The translations under genes and the position numbers were made by a program. A stretch of DNA of 32,221 bases, taken from positions 1 to 32,221 of the forward strand of contig JBGVOE010000005.1 of assembly GCA_045126355.1 (NCBI GenBank). Reading direction: 5' to 3'. Below the pieces are notes generated by a model. The model ran no database searches, was not told where the DNA came from, and saw nothing but the letters and a program-made list of their open reading frames with translations. Below are positions 24,925 to 32,221 of this stretch, in pieces (the first letter of the stretch is position 1; each line of letters begins with the position of its first letter). The stretch comes from CAZSIA01 sp045126355. Lineage in GTDB: Bacteria > Bacillota_I > Bacilli_A > Acholeplasmatales > Anaeroplasmataceae.

Positions 24925-24960
24925 CGAAATTATTATATTACTACAGGGAAGAAAAAACAA
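24925..24960 (-). promoter_or_regulatory. Sigma-A type promoter of the ECF S-component gene
   Basis: TTGTTT (24955-24960) and TATAAT (24932-24937) on the minus strand are 17 bases apart. The predicted start is near 24925, leaving a leader of about 40 bases that contains the palindrome TAGGCCTA (24900-24907). Confidence 0.75.
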
Positions 24961-24969
24961 GAAAATATC

Positions 24970-25587
24970 TTATTTATAATAGTCGATTTTATTTAATTGT
25001 CTACTTCTAGCTATCGCTAATGTGTTTTCTGGAACATCAGCTGTTATTGTAGAACCACAAGCAATAAAACTATTGTTATGAATAACTACTGGCGCTACTA
25101 GATTAGTATTACAACCAATAAATACATTATCGCCAATTGTTGTTTTATGTTTATTAATACCATCATAATTAACAGTAATACTTCCACAACCAAAGTTACA
25201 ATTTATTCCTATTTCACTATCGCCTATATAAGCTAGGTGACTTACTTTTGACTTATCATCTATCTTACTTTTTTTAACTTCAACAAAATTACCTATTCTA
25301 CAATCATTTTTAATAACCGTATTATCTCTTAAATGAGCAAAAGGCCCTACAGTTGTTCTTTCTCCTACAACACTATTTGTAATAAGTGAATTAATAATTT
25401 GAGCTCCACTATGAACAACGCTATCAATTAAAATTGTATTAGGCCCGATAACCGCATCATCTTTTATTTCTGATTTTCCTAATATCAATGAATTAAATAA
25501 AATTTTTGCTTTATCACTAACCTTACTTTCTTCTGATATATAAATATTTATACCTTTAATTTCATTGATATATTTATTATCGATCAT
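24970..25587 (-). CDS. Glucosamine-1-phosphate N-acetyltransferase domain of GlmU, standing alone
   Basis: A 205-residue left-handed beta-helix protein matching only the C-terminal half of GlmU. It would acetylate glucosamine-1-phosphate, made by the neighbouring GlmM, on the way to UDP-GlcNAc. The acetyltransferase residues are present: Arg87 in HLRDN, Lys105 in FVEVKK, the catalytic His117 in VSHLAYIGDSEIG, and Asn140-Tyr141 in ITVNYDG. The N-terminal uridyltransferase domain (normally about 230 residues with a GxGTRM loop) is absent, and no remnant is visible upstream because glmM overlaps the start by 11 bases. AAGGA precedes the ATG. A separate uridyltransferase must be encoded elsewhere if the pathway works. 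Confidence 0.88.
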   Translation of the reverse strand: MIDNKYINEIKGINIYISEESKVSDKAKILFNSLILGKSEIKDDAVIGPNTILIDSVVHSGAQIINSLITNSVVGERTTVGPFAHLRDNTVIKNDCRIGNFVEVKKSKIDDKSKVSHLAYIGDSEIGINCNFGCGSITVNYDGINKHKTTIGDNVFIGCNTNLVAPVVIHNNSFIACGSTITADVPENTLAIARSRQLNKIDYYK

Positions 25588-26848
25588 TTTTAACCATCCT
25601 TAATACTTTACTAATATTGCGGTTCATCCATTTTGATGAAGATTGATAAATAAAAATTCTAATTGCTTTTTCTGTTCCACTTTTTCTTAAAATCACATTA
25701 ATGTTTTTTCTATTAGCGAATTTAGTTACTTTATCTTTTAATCTTTTACTTATATCAAAATCATTATTTTCAAAATAAATATTAATTGTTTTTGTATAAT
25801 GCATTTTCACATCATATGTATATTCATGTAACTTTTTATTAGATGAAGATAGTATTTTTATTAACTGTAAAGCATTAGATAATCCATCTCCAAAAGGGAC
25901 GATTGTTTTATTAATAATATGGCCAGAACTTTCCCCACCTAAGACGTATTCTCGCTCTAAGGCTTTAGAAATATTATGGTCTCCAACCTCCGTTATTACA
26001 GTATAAATTCCTAAGTCAGTTAACCTATTAATAATTCCTGGATTAACAATCTCTGTATAAACAACTGTTTTGCCTGTTAATAAATTATTATCAAATAAAT
26101 CAAGTGCAAAAATATACGTCAGGAAATCTCCTTCATATATTCTATTGTATTTATCAACAACCATAATTCTATCGCCATCACCATCAAAAGCCACTCCAAT
26201 ATCATAGTCTCTTACTTTAAGTTCATGGATTAATGATGATAAATCAGTTGAACCACATTTATAATTTATATTTTTACCATTTGGATTACAATTAATAATT
26301 TTATCTTCTTTAAATAGTTCTTTTAAAATATAACTATAAGCTCCATTAGCTCCATCAAATAATATTTTTAATTCATTTTTTACCATCTTAGATTTTAAAA
26401 ATTCTAAATATAATTTATTAACACTATAATCAATTTCTAAGTTAATTTTTTTATCATTGTTATAGGTGAAAATATTTTTTCTTTCGATAAATTTTTCAAT
26501 CTCTTCACTTAACTCTTTTGTGATTTTACGACCACTATCAACTATTTTAATTCCATTATCTTGATATGGATTATGTGAGGCAGTTATCATAATTCCAATA
26601 CAATTATTAACTAAAGTGTAATACATCAATCCTGGAGTCGGTATAACACCCGCAAAACTAATATCCTTACATCCATTTAATCCATCATATATGGCACTCG
26701 CAATAACTGGTGAAGATTCTCTTGTATCCATTCCAATTACTACCTTTTTTTCACTATTTCTAAAAAATAACCCTACTAAATATGCAAGGGTTAATGTTAA
26801 TTCAGTATAAGCTTCACCCCTAATACCATCTGTTCTAAAATATTTCAA
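25577..26848 (-). CDS. glmM: Phosphoglucosamine mutase
   Basis: Interconverts glucosamine-6-phosphate and glucosamine-1-phosphate for peptidoglycan precursor synthesis. The 423-residue product has the phosphohexomutase plan: KYFRTDGIRG at the start, active-site Ser91 in ITASHNPYQDNGIKI, the metal loop AFDGDGDR, the sugar loop GGESSGH, and a C-terminal phosphate loop RKSGTEKAIRI. That loop is a little unusual, since RPSGTEP is the norm. I chose the TTG at 26848 with AGGGG seven bases before it; this begins exactly at the conserved KYFRTDG. An upstream in-frame start would add 21 residues without family support. It overlaps the GlmU-like gene by 11 bases. Confidence 0.93.
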   Translation of the reverse strand: MKYFRTDGIRGEAYTELTLTLAYLVGLFFRNSEKKVVIGMDTRESSPVIASAIYDGLNGCKDISFAGVIPTPGLMYYTLVNNCIGIMITASHNPYQDNGIKIVDSGRKITKELSEEIEKFIERKNIFTYNNDKKINLEIDYSVNKLYLEFLKSKMVKNELKILFDGANGAYSYILKELFKEDKIINCNPNGKNINYKCGSTDLSSLIHELKVRDYDIGVAFDGDGDRIMVVDKYNRIYEGDFLTYIFALDLFDNNLLTGKTVVYTEIVNPGIINRLTDLGIYTVITEVGDHNISKALEREYVLGGESSGHIINKTIVPFGDGLSNALQLIKILSSSNKKLHEYTYDVKMHYTKTINIYFENNDFDISKRLKDKVTKFANRKNINVILRKSGTEKAIRIFIYQSSSKWMNRNISKVLRMVKNDR

Positions 26849-26895
26849 TATATCATCCCCTATAAAAGTATATGAAAAACACCTTGAAAATATTG

Positions 26896-26930
26896 TAAAA
26901 TAAAAGACCAAAAACTTAATTTTGGTCCTT
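26896..26930 (-). terminator. Terminator after hipA
   Basis: On the minus strand GGACCAAAA, a short loop, TTTTTGGTC and TTTTATTTT. Its sequence (26902-26927) repeats that of the terminator at 28450-28475 with a single mismatch over 26 bases. Confidence 0.85.
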
Positions 26931-26943
26931 ACATATAACTTAT

Positions 26944-28059
26944 TTATTTCATTTTTTTAATAATATTACCTAACATTTCCTCTACACGTTCTTTTACTTC
27001 TGTTATAATCGATAAACAAATATCTTTATCTAATTTGTTTTTTATTCCAACTTGTAATAAATCATCAATACTAATATCGATTCCTTTACCATTTACACTT
27101 GTTGTGTGTTCACCAAAATAAGTATTACTATATGTTAAATCATAAGCTGGAGATAACTCCCAACATCTTTTATCTAAATTATATAAGAAAGAAAAGTTTT
27201 TTGAGTGATCATCTAAATTATGTGAAAAAACATTAAAACACATTCTTCTATACATTTCATATGTATCTATATCATTTGTTAATATTTTTGTTAACTTTAT
27301 TAACTCTATATAATCCAAAGAAGGTGCTCTATAATCTATCTCTAAAAGTCCTGCAACTGATACCATATGTACCCTTTTTCCATTTGAAACATCAAATCGT
27401 TCTATTCCAAAATATCCTGAAGAAATATTTGAAGAAAATAATTTTGTGTTTGGTACATTAATTCCACATTCTCTTGCACAGTGAAAATATTCATACTCAA
27501 TTATTCCTGAGTCCTTACTATCTAATGTATTAGAGAATTTAACAATCCATGGTTTTCCTTCATAATTAATCAAAATTTTAGGTCTTGCTCCACCAGATGA
27601 ACCACCTAGTTTATACATTTCATCTAAATTTAAACACTCTTTAGACATTAAAATATTCTTGCATTCTTCATTGATTTCGTCTAAAGTTAATTCATTGTTA
27701 GTTAATTCAATATTTTTTACAGGTTCGTATGATAAAGCTCCCATCCCATTATCACCAATAAATGAAAGCCTATCTAAAACTGTTATTCTACTTCTATCTA
27801 CACCATGAGCACGTAACATTCTATCTAATAATAGATTTCCCCAACTATCTGGTAAGGAGTCAGCAAAAACACCAAACAATCCGTCGAAATAATTTGTAGT
27901 CGCTACAAAAACTTTATCACTCAAAGGTAATTTAAAAGGATTTAAAGAAAATCCATTTTCTAGCCACTCGCTAGAATATTTAAACATAATTTTCTTTTCT
28001 TTTGTTAAAAATAGAGTTCCTATTATTTTATCTTCAAATTCAACTAAAATTTTACTCAT
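26944..28059 (-). CDS. hipA: HipA-family serine/threonine kinase toxin
   Basis: The toxin of a type II toxin-antitoxin pair. HipA of E. coli phosphorylates glutamyl-tRNA synthetase and causes dormancy; the target here is unknown. The 371-residue protein has the N-terminal coupling domain with PFKLPLS and FADSLPDSWG, the glycine-rich loop GGSSGGARPK (152-161) with an ATP lysine in WIVKFSN (Lys174), the catalytic loop SHNLDDHSKNFSF (His280, Asp284, Asn288), and the metal aspartate in LSPAYDL (Asp307). All kinase residues are present, so it looks active. It is shorter than E. coli HipA (440), as in many members. The ATG lies in the end of hipB (eight-base overlap), with GAGGAG as ribosome site. 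Confidence 0.93.
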   Translation of the reverse strand: MSKILVEFEDKIIGTLFLTKEKKIMFKYSSEWLENGFSLNPFKLPLSDKVFVATTNYFDGLFGVFADSLPDSWGNLLLDRMLRAHGVDRSRITVLDRLSFIGDNGMGALSYEPVKNIELTNNELTLDEINEECKNILMSKECLNLDEMYKLGGSSGGARPKILINYEGKPWIVKFSNTLDSKDSGIIEYEYFHCARECGINVPNTKLFSSNISSGYFGIERFDVSNGKRVHMVSVAGLLEIDYRAPSLDYIELIKLTKILTNDIDTYEMYRRMCFNVFSHNLDDHSKNFSFLYNLDKRCWELSPAYDLTYSNTYFGEHTTSVNGKGIDISIDDLLQVGIKNKLDKDICLSIITEVKERVEEMLGNIIKKMK

Positions 28060-28324
28060 TTAAAATCTCCTCTATACTTTTATATTCTACTTGAGTAAAT
28101 AGATTATCTATTTCATCGATAATGTCAAGTGCTCTAGTTATTCTTATTAATGAATAAAGTGATATCTCTCCAGATGTTTCAAATCTTTTAATTGAACCAT
28201 AACTAACACCACTCATATAAGATAATTGTTGTTGTGTAATTGATCTTCTTTTTCTTATATTTTTAACCCTTAAAGCTAAATCATACATTATTTCATCGTT
28301 GGTTTTCCACATGTATCTACCCAT
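28052..28324 (-). CDS. hipB: HipB-like HTH antitoxin
   Basis: A 90-residue DNA-binding protein with one Xre-type helix-turn-helix: RRSITQQQLSYMSGVSYGSIKRFE at about residues 25-50. Antitoxins of this kind bind HipA and repress the operon through palindromic operators, and two such palindromes lie just upstream. AGAGG sits eight bases before the ATG at 28324; an in-frame ATG four codons on is less well placed. The C-terminal tail is short. The gene overlaps hipA, giving coupled translation with the antitoxin first. The sequence alone does not say whether it is degraded in the cell, as is usual for antitoxins. Confidence 0.9.
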   Translation of the reverse strand: MGRYMWKTNDEIMYDLALRVKNIRKRRSITQQQLSYMSGVSYGSIKRFETSGEISLYSLIRITRALDIIDEIDNLFTQVEYKSIEEILNE

Positions 28325-28343
28325 AATTTTAACCTCTTTCTAA

Positions 28344-28361
28344 TAGATAATATATTATCTA
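28344..28361. promoter_or_regulatory. Operator palindrome O2 of hipBA
   Basis: A perfect 18-base palindrome, TAGATAATATATTATCTA, in the leader between the start site and hipB. It shares TAGATAA half-sites with O1, centred 41 bases away, about four helical turns, so two repressor dimers could sit on the same face. A further half-site (TTATC) abuts it. Confidence 0.75.
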
Positions 28362-28384
28362 TTATCACTGTTTTTAGTATATTT

Positions 28385-28402
28385 TAGATAATATTTTATC
28401 TA
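28385..28402. promoter_or_regulatory. Operator palindrome O1 of hipBA
   Basis: TAGATAATATTTTATCTA is a palindrome with one mismatched central pair. It covers the predicted start site of the hipBA promoter, so a bound repressor would block RNA polymerase. An extra half-site TTATCT at 28421-28426 lies between the -35 and -10. Confidence 0.75.
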
Positions 28403-28436
28403 TATATATTATACTATAAATTATCTTTTTAGTAAA
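28401..28436 (-). promoter_or_regulatory. Promoter of hipBA
   Basis: TTTACT (28431-28436) and TATAAT (28408-28413) on the minus strand are 17 bases apart. The start site is predicted near 28401, inside operator O1. Confidence 0.7.
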
Positions 28437-28443
28437 CAAATAG

Positions 28444-28476
28444 AAGAAAAAAAGACCAAAAATTTAATTTTGGTCT
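28444..28476 (-). terminator. Terminator of the pepF unit
   Basis: On the minus strand AGACCAAAAT, a short loop, ATTTTTGGTC and TTTTTTTC. The stem includes the last codons of the membrane-protein gene. It is almost identical to the terminator after hipA. Confidence 0.85.
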
Positions 28477-29096
28477 ACATTAACATTTAATAATTTTAAG
28501 AAGTTTTGATATATATCATTATACTCTTCATTAGGTTCTACTTTATCTGTTTGATAAATAGTCTTTTCCATTTTATTAACAATAAAAGAACCTACATAGA
28601 AGTTTTTAGCTTGATAGTTTAGAATAATTATTTTTCTAAATAAGTGATTATCTTTTTCATCAAAAACATAAAATTGAATTAATTTATCATACTTCTTTTT
28701 ATCAACATTATATTTAACTTGTTTTTCAGTAGCAAAGAATTCTTCTGCATTATCTATAGAAATTAAAGTATATAATGTTTTATTTTCTAAATATAAATCA
28801 ATTGTTCCGTAATTTGCTTTTAAATGTTTTAAAGGATTTTCAAATTCTAACTCTTGGCTATAAGTATAAACTTTCCCTTTTCTTTTATTATCTAATTTCT
28901 TTTGAAAATGTCTTTGCCATAGTTGCGATGTAAATGTTGAAAATGTCATTAATAGTACAAACATTAAAACTAAAAATATTGGTTCATTCAATAAATTAAA
29001 TGCATATAAAACTACAACACCAACCATTAATAAAAGTAATAATATCGAAATTAAAATAATCTTTTTATTTGATAAACTTTTAAATAAATTAAGCAT
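28464..29096 (-). CDS. Membrane protein of unknown function
   Basis: A 210-residue protein I do not recognise. Two hydrophobic segments near the N terminus (about 11-33 and 38-58) are joined by a short loop. The remaining 150 residues are charged and rich in alternating beta-strand-like stretches (TIDLYLENKTLYTLISI, KIIILNYQAKNFYVGSFIV), probably a cytoplasmic domain. No signal peptide cleavage site, lipobox or catalytic motif is visible. It overlaps the end of the M28 peptidase gene by eight bases and is last in the pepF-M28 unit, so its function is probably linked to them in expression at least. Its last codons lie inside the terminator stem. Confidence 0.75.
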   Translation of the reverse strand: MLNLFKSLSNKKIILISILLLLLMVGVVVLYAFNLLNEPIFLVLMFVLLMTFSTFTSQLWQRHFQKKLDNKRKGKVYTYSQELEFENPLKHLKANYGTIDLYLENKTLYTLISIDNAEEFFATEKQVKYNVDKKKYDKLIQFYVFDEKDNHLFRKIIILNYQAKNFYVGSFIVNKMEKTIYQTDKVEPNEEYNDIYQNFLKLLNVNVDQN

Positions 29097-30345
29097 TTTT
29101 CTTATTTCCTAAATATTTATCTAATTCATCTTTCATATTTTGAGGCATACTCTTTGGAACTGGGAAGTATACAGATGAAATTAAATTTTCTGATAACGAA
29201 ATGATGAATAAAATTGTTTTTTCTAAATAGATTGGATTAATTAAACTAATAACATCTCGTCTAGAGTGAATTTCCGCTCCACCTCTAGGTGAAATTCTAG
29301 CAAATGATACAGCTGGAACATTATTAAATGCGAATGGTGTTGAATCAGATGAATAAACACCTTGATTAGTATCAATCATAAATCCAATATTTTTTGCATA
29401 ATAATCGATATAATTTACTAAAGACATTTCACTTGTACAAACAGCGATATCTTTTCCTAAAGGTACCCCTGTCATATCAACATTAATACATAATTTATAA
29501 TTTTCTAATTCTTCTTTATGAGTATTTACATAAGCATGTGATCCTAAAAGACCCATTTCTTCACTACCACACCAGATGAATTTTAATGTTCTTTTTGGTG
29601 CATTTTTAACATAGTAATGAAGTACTTCTAAAATAGTTACACTACCTGTTCCGTTATCATATGCTCCTGTTGAAAAACGTACTGAATCATAGTGAGCAGT
29701 AAAGCATACAACTTCTTCTGGTTTTTCACTACCTTTAATTGTAGCCACTAAGTTATGAGAAGTAGCTAAAGATTCTTTTTGGATAACTTTAAAATATACT
29801 TCTTCAGGGTTTGATAAAACTAATTTTTCACAATCAGTCATTCTCATTGTAAAACAAGGAATTTTACCATGTTTATAATGACGTTCACGTAATGCCTTTT
29901 CTTCTAAGTCAGTATTTGCTAAATCATCATAAATAGAACCACTTGCTACAACAATTGCGGCAACTTCTTTTTTAGCTAAGTCTTCATATACTTGATATGA
30001 TAGTGGTGAAGTAAGTAAGATTGTTTTACCTTTTAAGTCTAATAAATTGATTTGTTTTGTATTTTCTAAATAATAAAACTCAGTAAATACACCTTCAGGA
30101 TTAGTAGATGAACACATTCCAAAAGCATTAACATTATAAACTTCTCTTTTTGGCTTAGTTACTACGAATTCTGCACTTTCAATTTCAAATGAATTAACTT
30201 CAAAATCTTCAATAGTATTTTCTACACCTAAAGCATCAACTTCTCTTTTTATAATTTCTAATGCACTTAACTCTTCCTTAGTTCCACCAAGGCGTTCATA
30301 AGACATTTCTTCTAAAACTTTATACGCTCTTTCTCCGATATTCAT
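29089..30345 (-). CDS. M28 family aminopeptidase with PA domain
   Basis: A two-zinc aminopeptidase of 418 residues. Ligands are visible: His218 and Asp220 in TAHYDSV, Asp230 in GAYDNGTG, the catalytic Glu262-Glu263 in WCGSEEMGLLG, Asp290 in NVDMTG and His360 in EIHSRRD. A PA-like insertion (about 85-185) precedes the catalytic part. There is no signal peptide, although many M28 members are exported, so this one appears cytosolic. It starts three bases after pepF ends, and its ribosome site lies within the pepF end. With pepF it would take oligopeptides to free amino acids. Confidence 0.92.
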   Translation of the reverse strand: MNIGERAYKVLEEMSYERLGGTKEELSALEIIKREVDALGVENTIEDFEVNSFEIESAEFVVTKPKREVYNVNAFGMCSSTNPEGVFTEFYYLENTKQINLLDLKGKTILLTSPLSYQVYEDLAKKEVAAIVVASGSIYDDLANTDLEEKALRERHYKHGKIPCFTMRMTDCEKLVLSNPEEVYFKVIQKESLATSHNLVATIKGSEKPEEVVCFTAHYDSVRFSTGAYDNGTGSVTILEVLHYYVKNAPKRTLKFIWCGSEEMGLLGSHAYVNTHKEELENYKLCINVDMTGVPLGKDIAVCTSEMSLVNYIDYYAKNIGFMIDTNQGVYSSDSTPFAFNNVPAVSFARISPRGGAEIHSRRDVISLINPIYLEKTILFIISLSENLISSVYFPVPKSMPQNMKDELDKYLGNKKNA

Positions 30346-30348
30346 CTT

Positions 30349-32109
30349 TTATTCCTCCAATAATTTTTCTAATTGGTTAACTAAATCACTTATTCTATCT
30401 ACTACTGCCATAAAGCTTTCTTTATTAGTTAAATCAACACCAGCACCTTTAATAATATCTACTGGATATGTAGAACCACCTGCTTTTAATAATTTTAAAT
30501 AATTTTCAAAAGCATTTTCTTCTTTATTTTTAACTTTAGAATAAATAGCTAAGCTTGATGCAAAACTTGTTGCGTATTGATATACATAAAATGGTGTATG
30601 GAATAAGTGTGGAATATAACACCAAACATATTTTTTCATTGGTTCAGTATTTAAATCAATTCCATAATATTGCATATATAAATCTACCATAATATTTGAT
30701 AGAGATTCATGAGTAATTGGTAATCCTTTTACACCTAACTCATGTGCTTGATATTCATAGTCTGCAAATAATGTTTGACGATAGAATGTACCAATTAAAC
30801 CATCGATTGCATTTTGTAATACAACAATTTTTAAATCTTTATCATTACTTGTTTTAAGTAAGTGATCTAATAATAATTGTTCATTAAAAGTAGAAGCAAC
30901 TTCAGCTACAAAGATTGTGTAGTTAGCAGTTGTATAAGGTTGATTTTCATTAGAATATGAAGTGTGGATTGAGTGACCTGCTTCATGAGCTAATGTAAAT
31001 ACATCATCTAATGTATTATTATAGTTTAATAAAATAAATGGTCCTTCTTCATAAGTTCCTGTTGAATAAGCACCGGTTCTCTTACCAGGAGCAATATTAA
31101 CATCAACTCTTCCTTCTTCTAATACTTTATGAGCTTTTTCCTTAAATTCTTCTTCCATACACTCAATCGCTTCGAAGAATAATGCCTTACCTTCTTCATA
31201 AGAATAATTTTTAGCATAACTTGATAATTCTAAGAAACGGTCATATGTATGTAATTCATCTAATTTTAAATATTTCTTTCTTAATTCATAATATCTTTTT
31301 ACTGGTTCTGTATTGTTTTTACAAGTATCAACTAATGTTAAGAATACATCAACAGGAATATTATTATGTTCTAAGAATGAATGTAAGATAGTTTCATAAT
31401 TTCTTGATTTCATACTTGCAATATTACTTTCAATAACACCACGGTAAATAGCGGCAAAAATATTTTTATGGCTTTCATAGAATTTATAAACTGCTTCAAA
31501 TACTTTCTTTCTATCTAAAGGATCTTTACATGTAGCTAAATATCCTCTAAAGTTAGCTTCACTTATTTCTACTTCACTTCCATCGCTTAATGTAACCATT
31601 GTACTACTATTATCACTAACAGCTAATTTATCATACATATCATTAAATACAGCTAGTGGAGAATTAAAATATGATAATAATAATTCTTTATCAGTAGTTA
31701 AGATGTGTGTTTGATTATTAAATAATTTTTCAATCATAAAAGAATATGGTTTTAATTCTAGGTTAGTAGCTAAAAAGTTATCTAATGTTTCTTTTCCAAT
31801 ACTTACTAATTCACTATTTACAAATGATGATGCTTGAATTAATTCCATATAAACACCATATACAATTTGATATTCTTGTAACGCTTCTACATTTTTTTGA
31901 TTTAAGTCAAAATTCATATGAGCGTATGTGAATAATTTACTTAATTTAATTTCAACTTCATCACTAAATTTAACAAACTCTAATAGTTTATTAACATCAT
32001 TTAAATGTGATTGATAAGAAGAAAATTTACTAATACTTTCCTTTACAAAGCCTAAATCAGCTTGATAATCTTCTTTTGTTTTATATATTTTAGTTAAATC
32101 CCAATTCAT
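30349..32109 (-). CDS. pepF: Oligoendopeptidase F (M3B)
   Basis: A cytosolic zinc endopeptidase that cuts oligopeptides of about 7-17 residues. The 586-residue product has the zinc motif HEAGHSIH (375-382) preceded by LDDVFTLA, and the family's GAYSTGTYEEGPFILLNY substrate strand. A second glutamate ligand is expected in VAEVASTFNE, which is present. The length fits PepF (about 600). AAGGA lies before the ATG. It is first in an operon with the M28 peptidase and a small membrane protein, behind an extended -10 element. Confidence 0.96.
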   Translation of the reverse strand: MNWDLTKIYKTKEDYQADLGFVKESISKFSSYQSHLNDVNKLLEFVKFSDEVEIKLSKLFTYAHMNFDLNQKNVEALQEYQIVYGVYMELIQASSFVNSELVSIGKETLDNFLATNLELKPYSFMIEKLFNNQTHILTTDKELLLSYFNSPLAVFNDMYDKLAVSDNSSTMVTLSDGSEVEISEANFRGYLATCKDPLDRKKVFEAVYKFYESHKNIFAAIYRGVIESNIASMKSRNYETILHSFLEHNNIPVDVFLTLVDTCKNNTEPVKRYYELRKKYLKLDELHTYDRFLELSSYAKNYSYEEGKALFFEAIECMEEEFKEKAHKVLEEGRVDVNIAPGKRTGAYSTGTYEEGPFILLNYNNTLDDVFTLAHEAGHSIHTSYSNENQPYTTANYTIFVAEVASTFNEQLLLDHLLKTSNDKDLKIVVLQNAIDGLIGTFYRQTLFADYEYQAHELGVKGLPITHESLSNIMVDLYMQYYGIDLNTEPMKKYVWCYIPHLFHTPFYVYQYATSFASSLAIYSKVKNKEENAFENYLKLLKAGGSTYPVDIIKGAGVDLTNKESFMAVVDRISDLVNQLEKLLEE

Positions 32110-32131
32110 AATTTGATTCCTTCTTTCTTTT

Positions 32132-32148
32132 AATACTTATTTTACCAT
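32132..32148 (-). promoter_or_regulatory. Possible extended -10 promoter of pepF
   Basis: On the minus strand TG-G-TAAAAT (TAAAAT at 32139-32144) lies about 30 bases before the ATG. The -35 is poor. Confidence 0.4.
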
Positions 32149-32185
32149 ATTTTAAAAATATATCTATTAATAGTTTATACAATAT

Positions 32186-32220
32186 TTAAAAAGCGAATCT
32201 ACCACTTAGTAAACTCGCTT
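32186..32220 (-). terminator. Terminator of a gene beyond the right edge
   Basis: On the minus strand AAGCGAGTTTACT, loop AAGT, GGTAGATTCGCTT and TTTTT. The stem has about twelve pairs including some G-T. It must serve a minus-strand gene that lies past the window. Confidence 0.75.
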
Positions 32221-32221
32221 A

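Noticed and set aside
24886..24960. preQ1, folate, thiamine or riboflavin riboswitch before the ECF S-component gene
   Set aside because: None of the core motifs of those classes is present, and the predicted start site leaves only about 40 bases of leader.
27261..27461. Plus-strand frame inside hipA
   Set aside because: Antisense to conserved HipA sequence; the AT-rich code gives leucine-rich nonsense.

Overview
The window comes from the chromosome of a very AT-rich, low-GC Gram-positive bacterium (Bacillota), most likely a Bacilli-type lineage near the Erysipelotrichales/RF39/Acholeplasma side of the group. The pointers are the base composition, the spoIIE-tilS-hpt-ftsH order typical of Bacillus-like genomes, a serine T-box leader, N-acetyl-type diaminopimelate genes and AGGAG-like ribosome sites before most genes. 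UGA is a stop here (dapB and dapH both end in TGA), so this is not the Mycoplasma code. The exact taxon cannot be fixed from the sequence.

Left part (1-10 kb). The window opens inside what looks like the 5' end of a group IIC intron, on the minus strand, directly behind the dusB terminator. Then come dusB (-), hslO and an M42 aminopeptidase (+), and maf (-). A plus-strand block follows: spoIIE, tilS, hpt, ftsH and rqcP, covering a sporulation phosphatase, tRNA lysidine formation, purine salvage, membrane proteolysis and ribosome rescue.

Middle part (10-19.7 kb, all minus). Two tandem NrnA-like DHH phosphoesterases and a small lipoprotein form one unit. A 1015-residue lipoprotein made of repeated OB-fold-like modules follows. 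Next is a compact diaminopimelate operon: a DapF-DapB fusion, DapH, N-acetyl-diaminopimelate deacetylase and DapA. It makes wall and lysine precursor but lacks the aminotransferase here.

Right part (19.7-32.2 kb, all minus). A T-box(Ser)-serS-pepP-rubrerythrin-(flavin reductase/rubredoxin/rubrerythrin fusion) unit links serine tRNA charging to peptide turnover and peroxide defence. Upstream of it lie glmM, a GlmU acetyltransferase domain standing alone, and an ECF transporter S component. A hipBA toxin-antitoxin cassette follows, with clear palindromic operators and near-identical terminators on both sides. The window ends with a peptidase operon (pepF, an M28 peptidase, a small membrane protein).

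No wholly new multi-gene system is evident. The unusual points are the intron at the edge, the gene fusions, the split GlmU, the OB-repeat lipoprotein, and the hipBA cassette with its flanking repeats.
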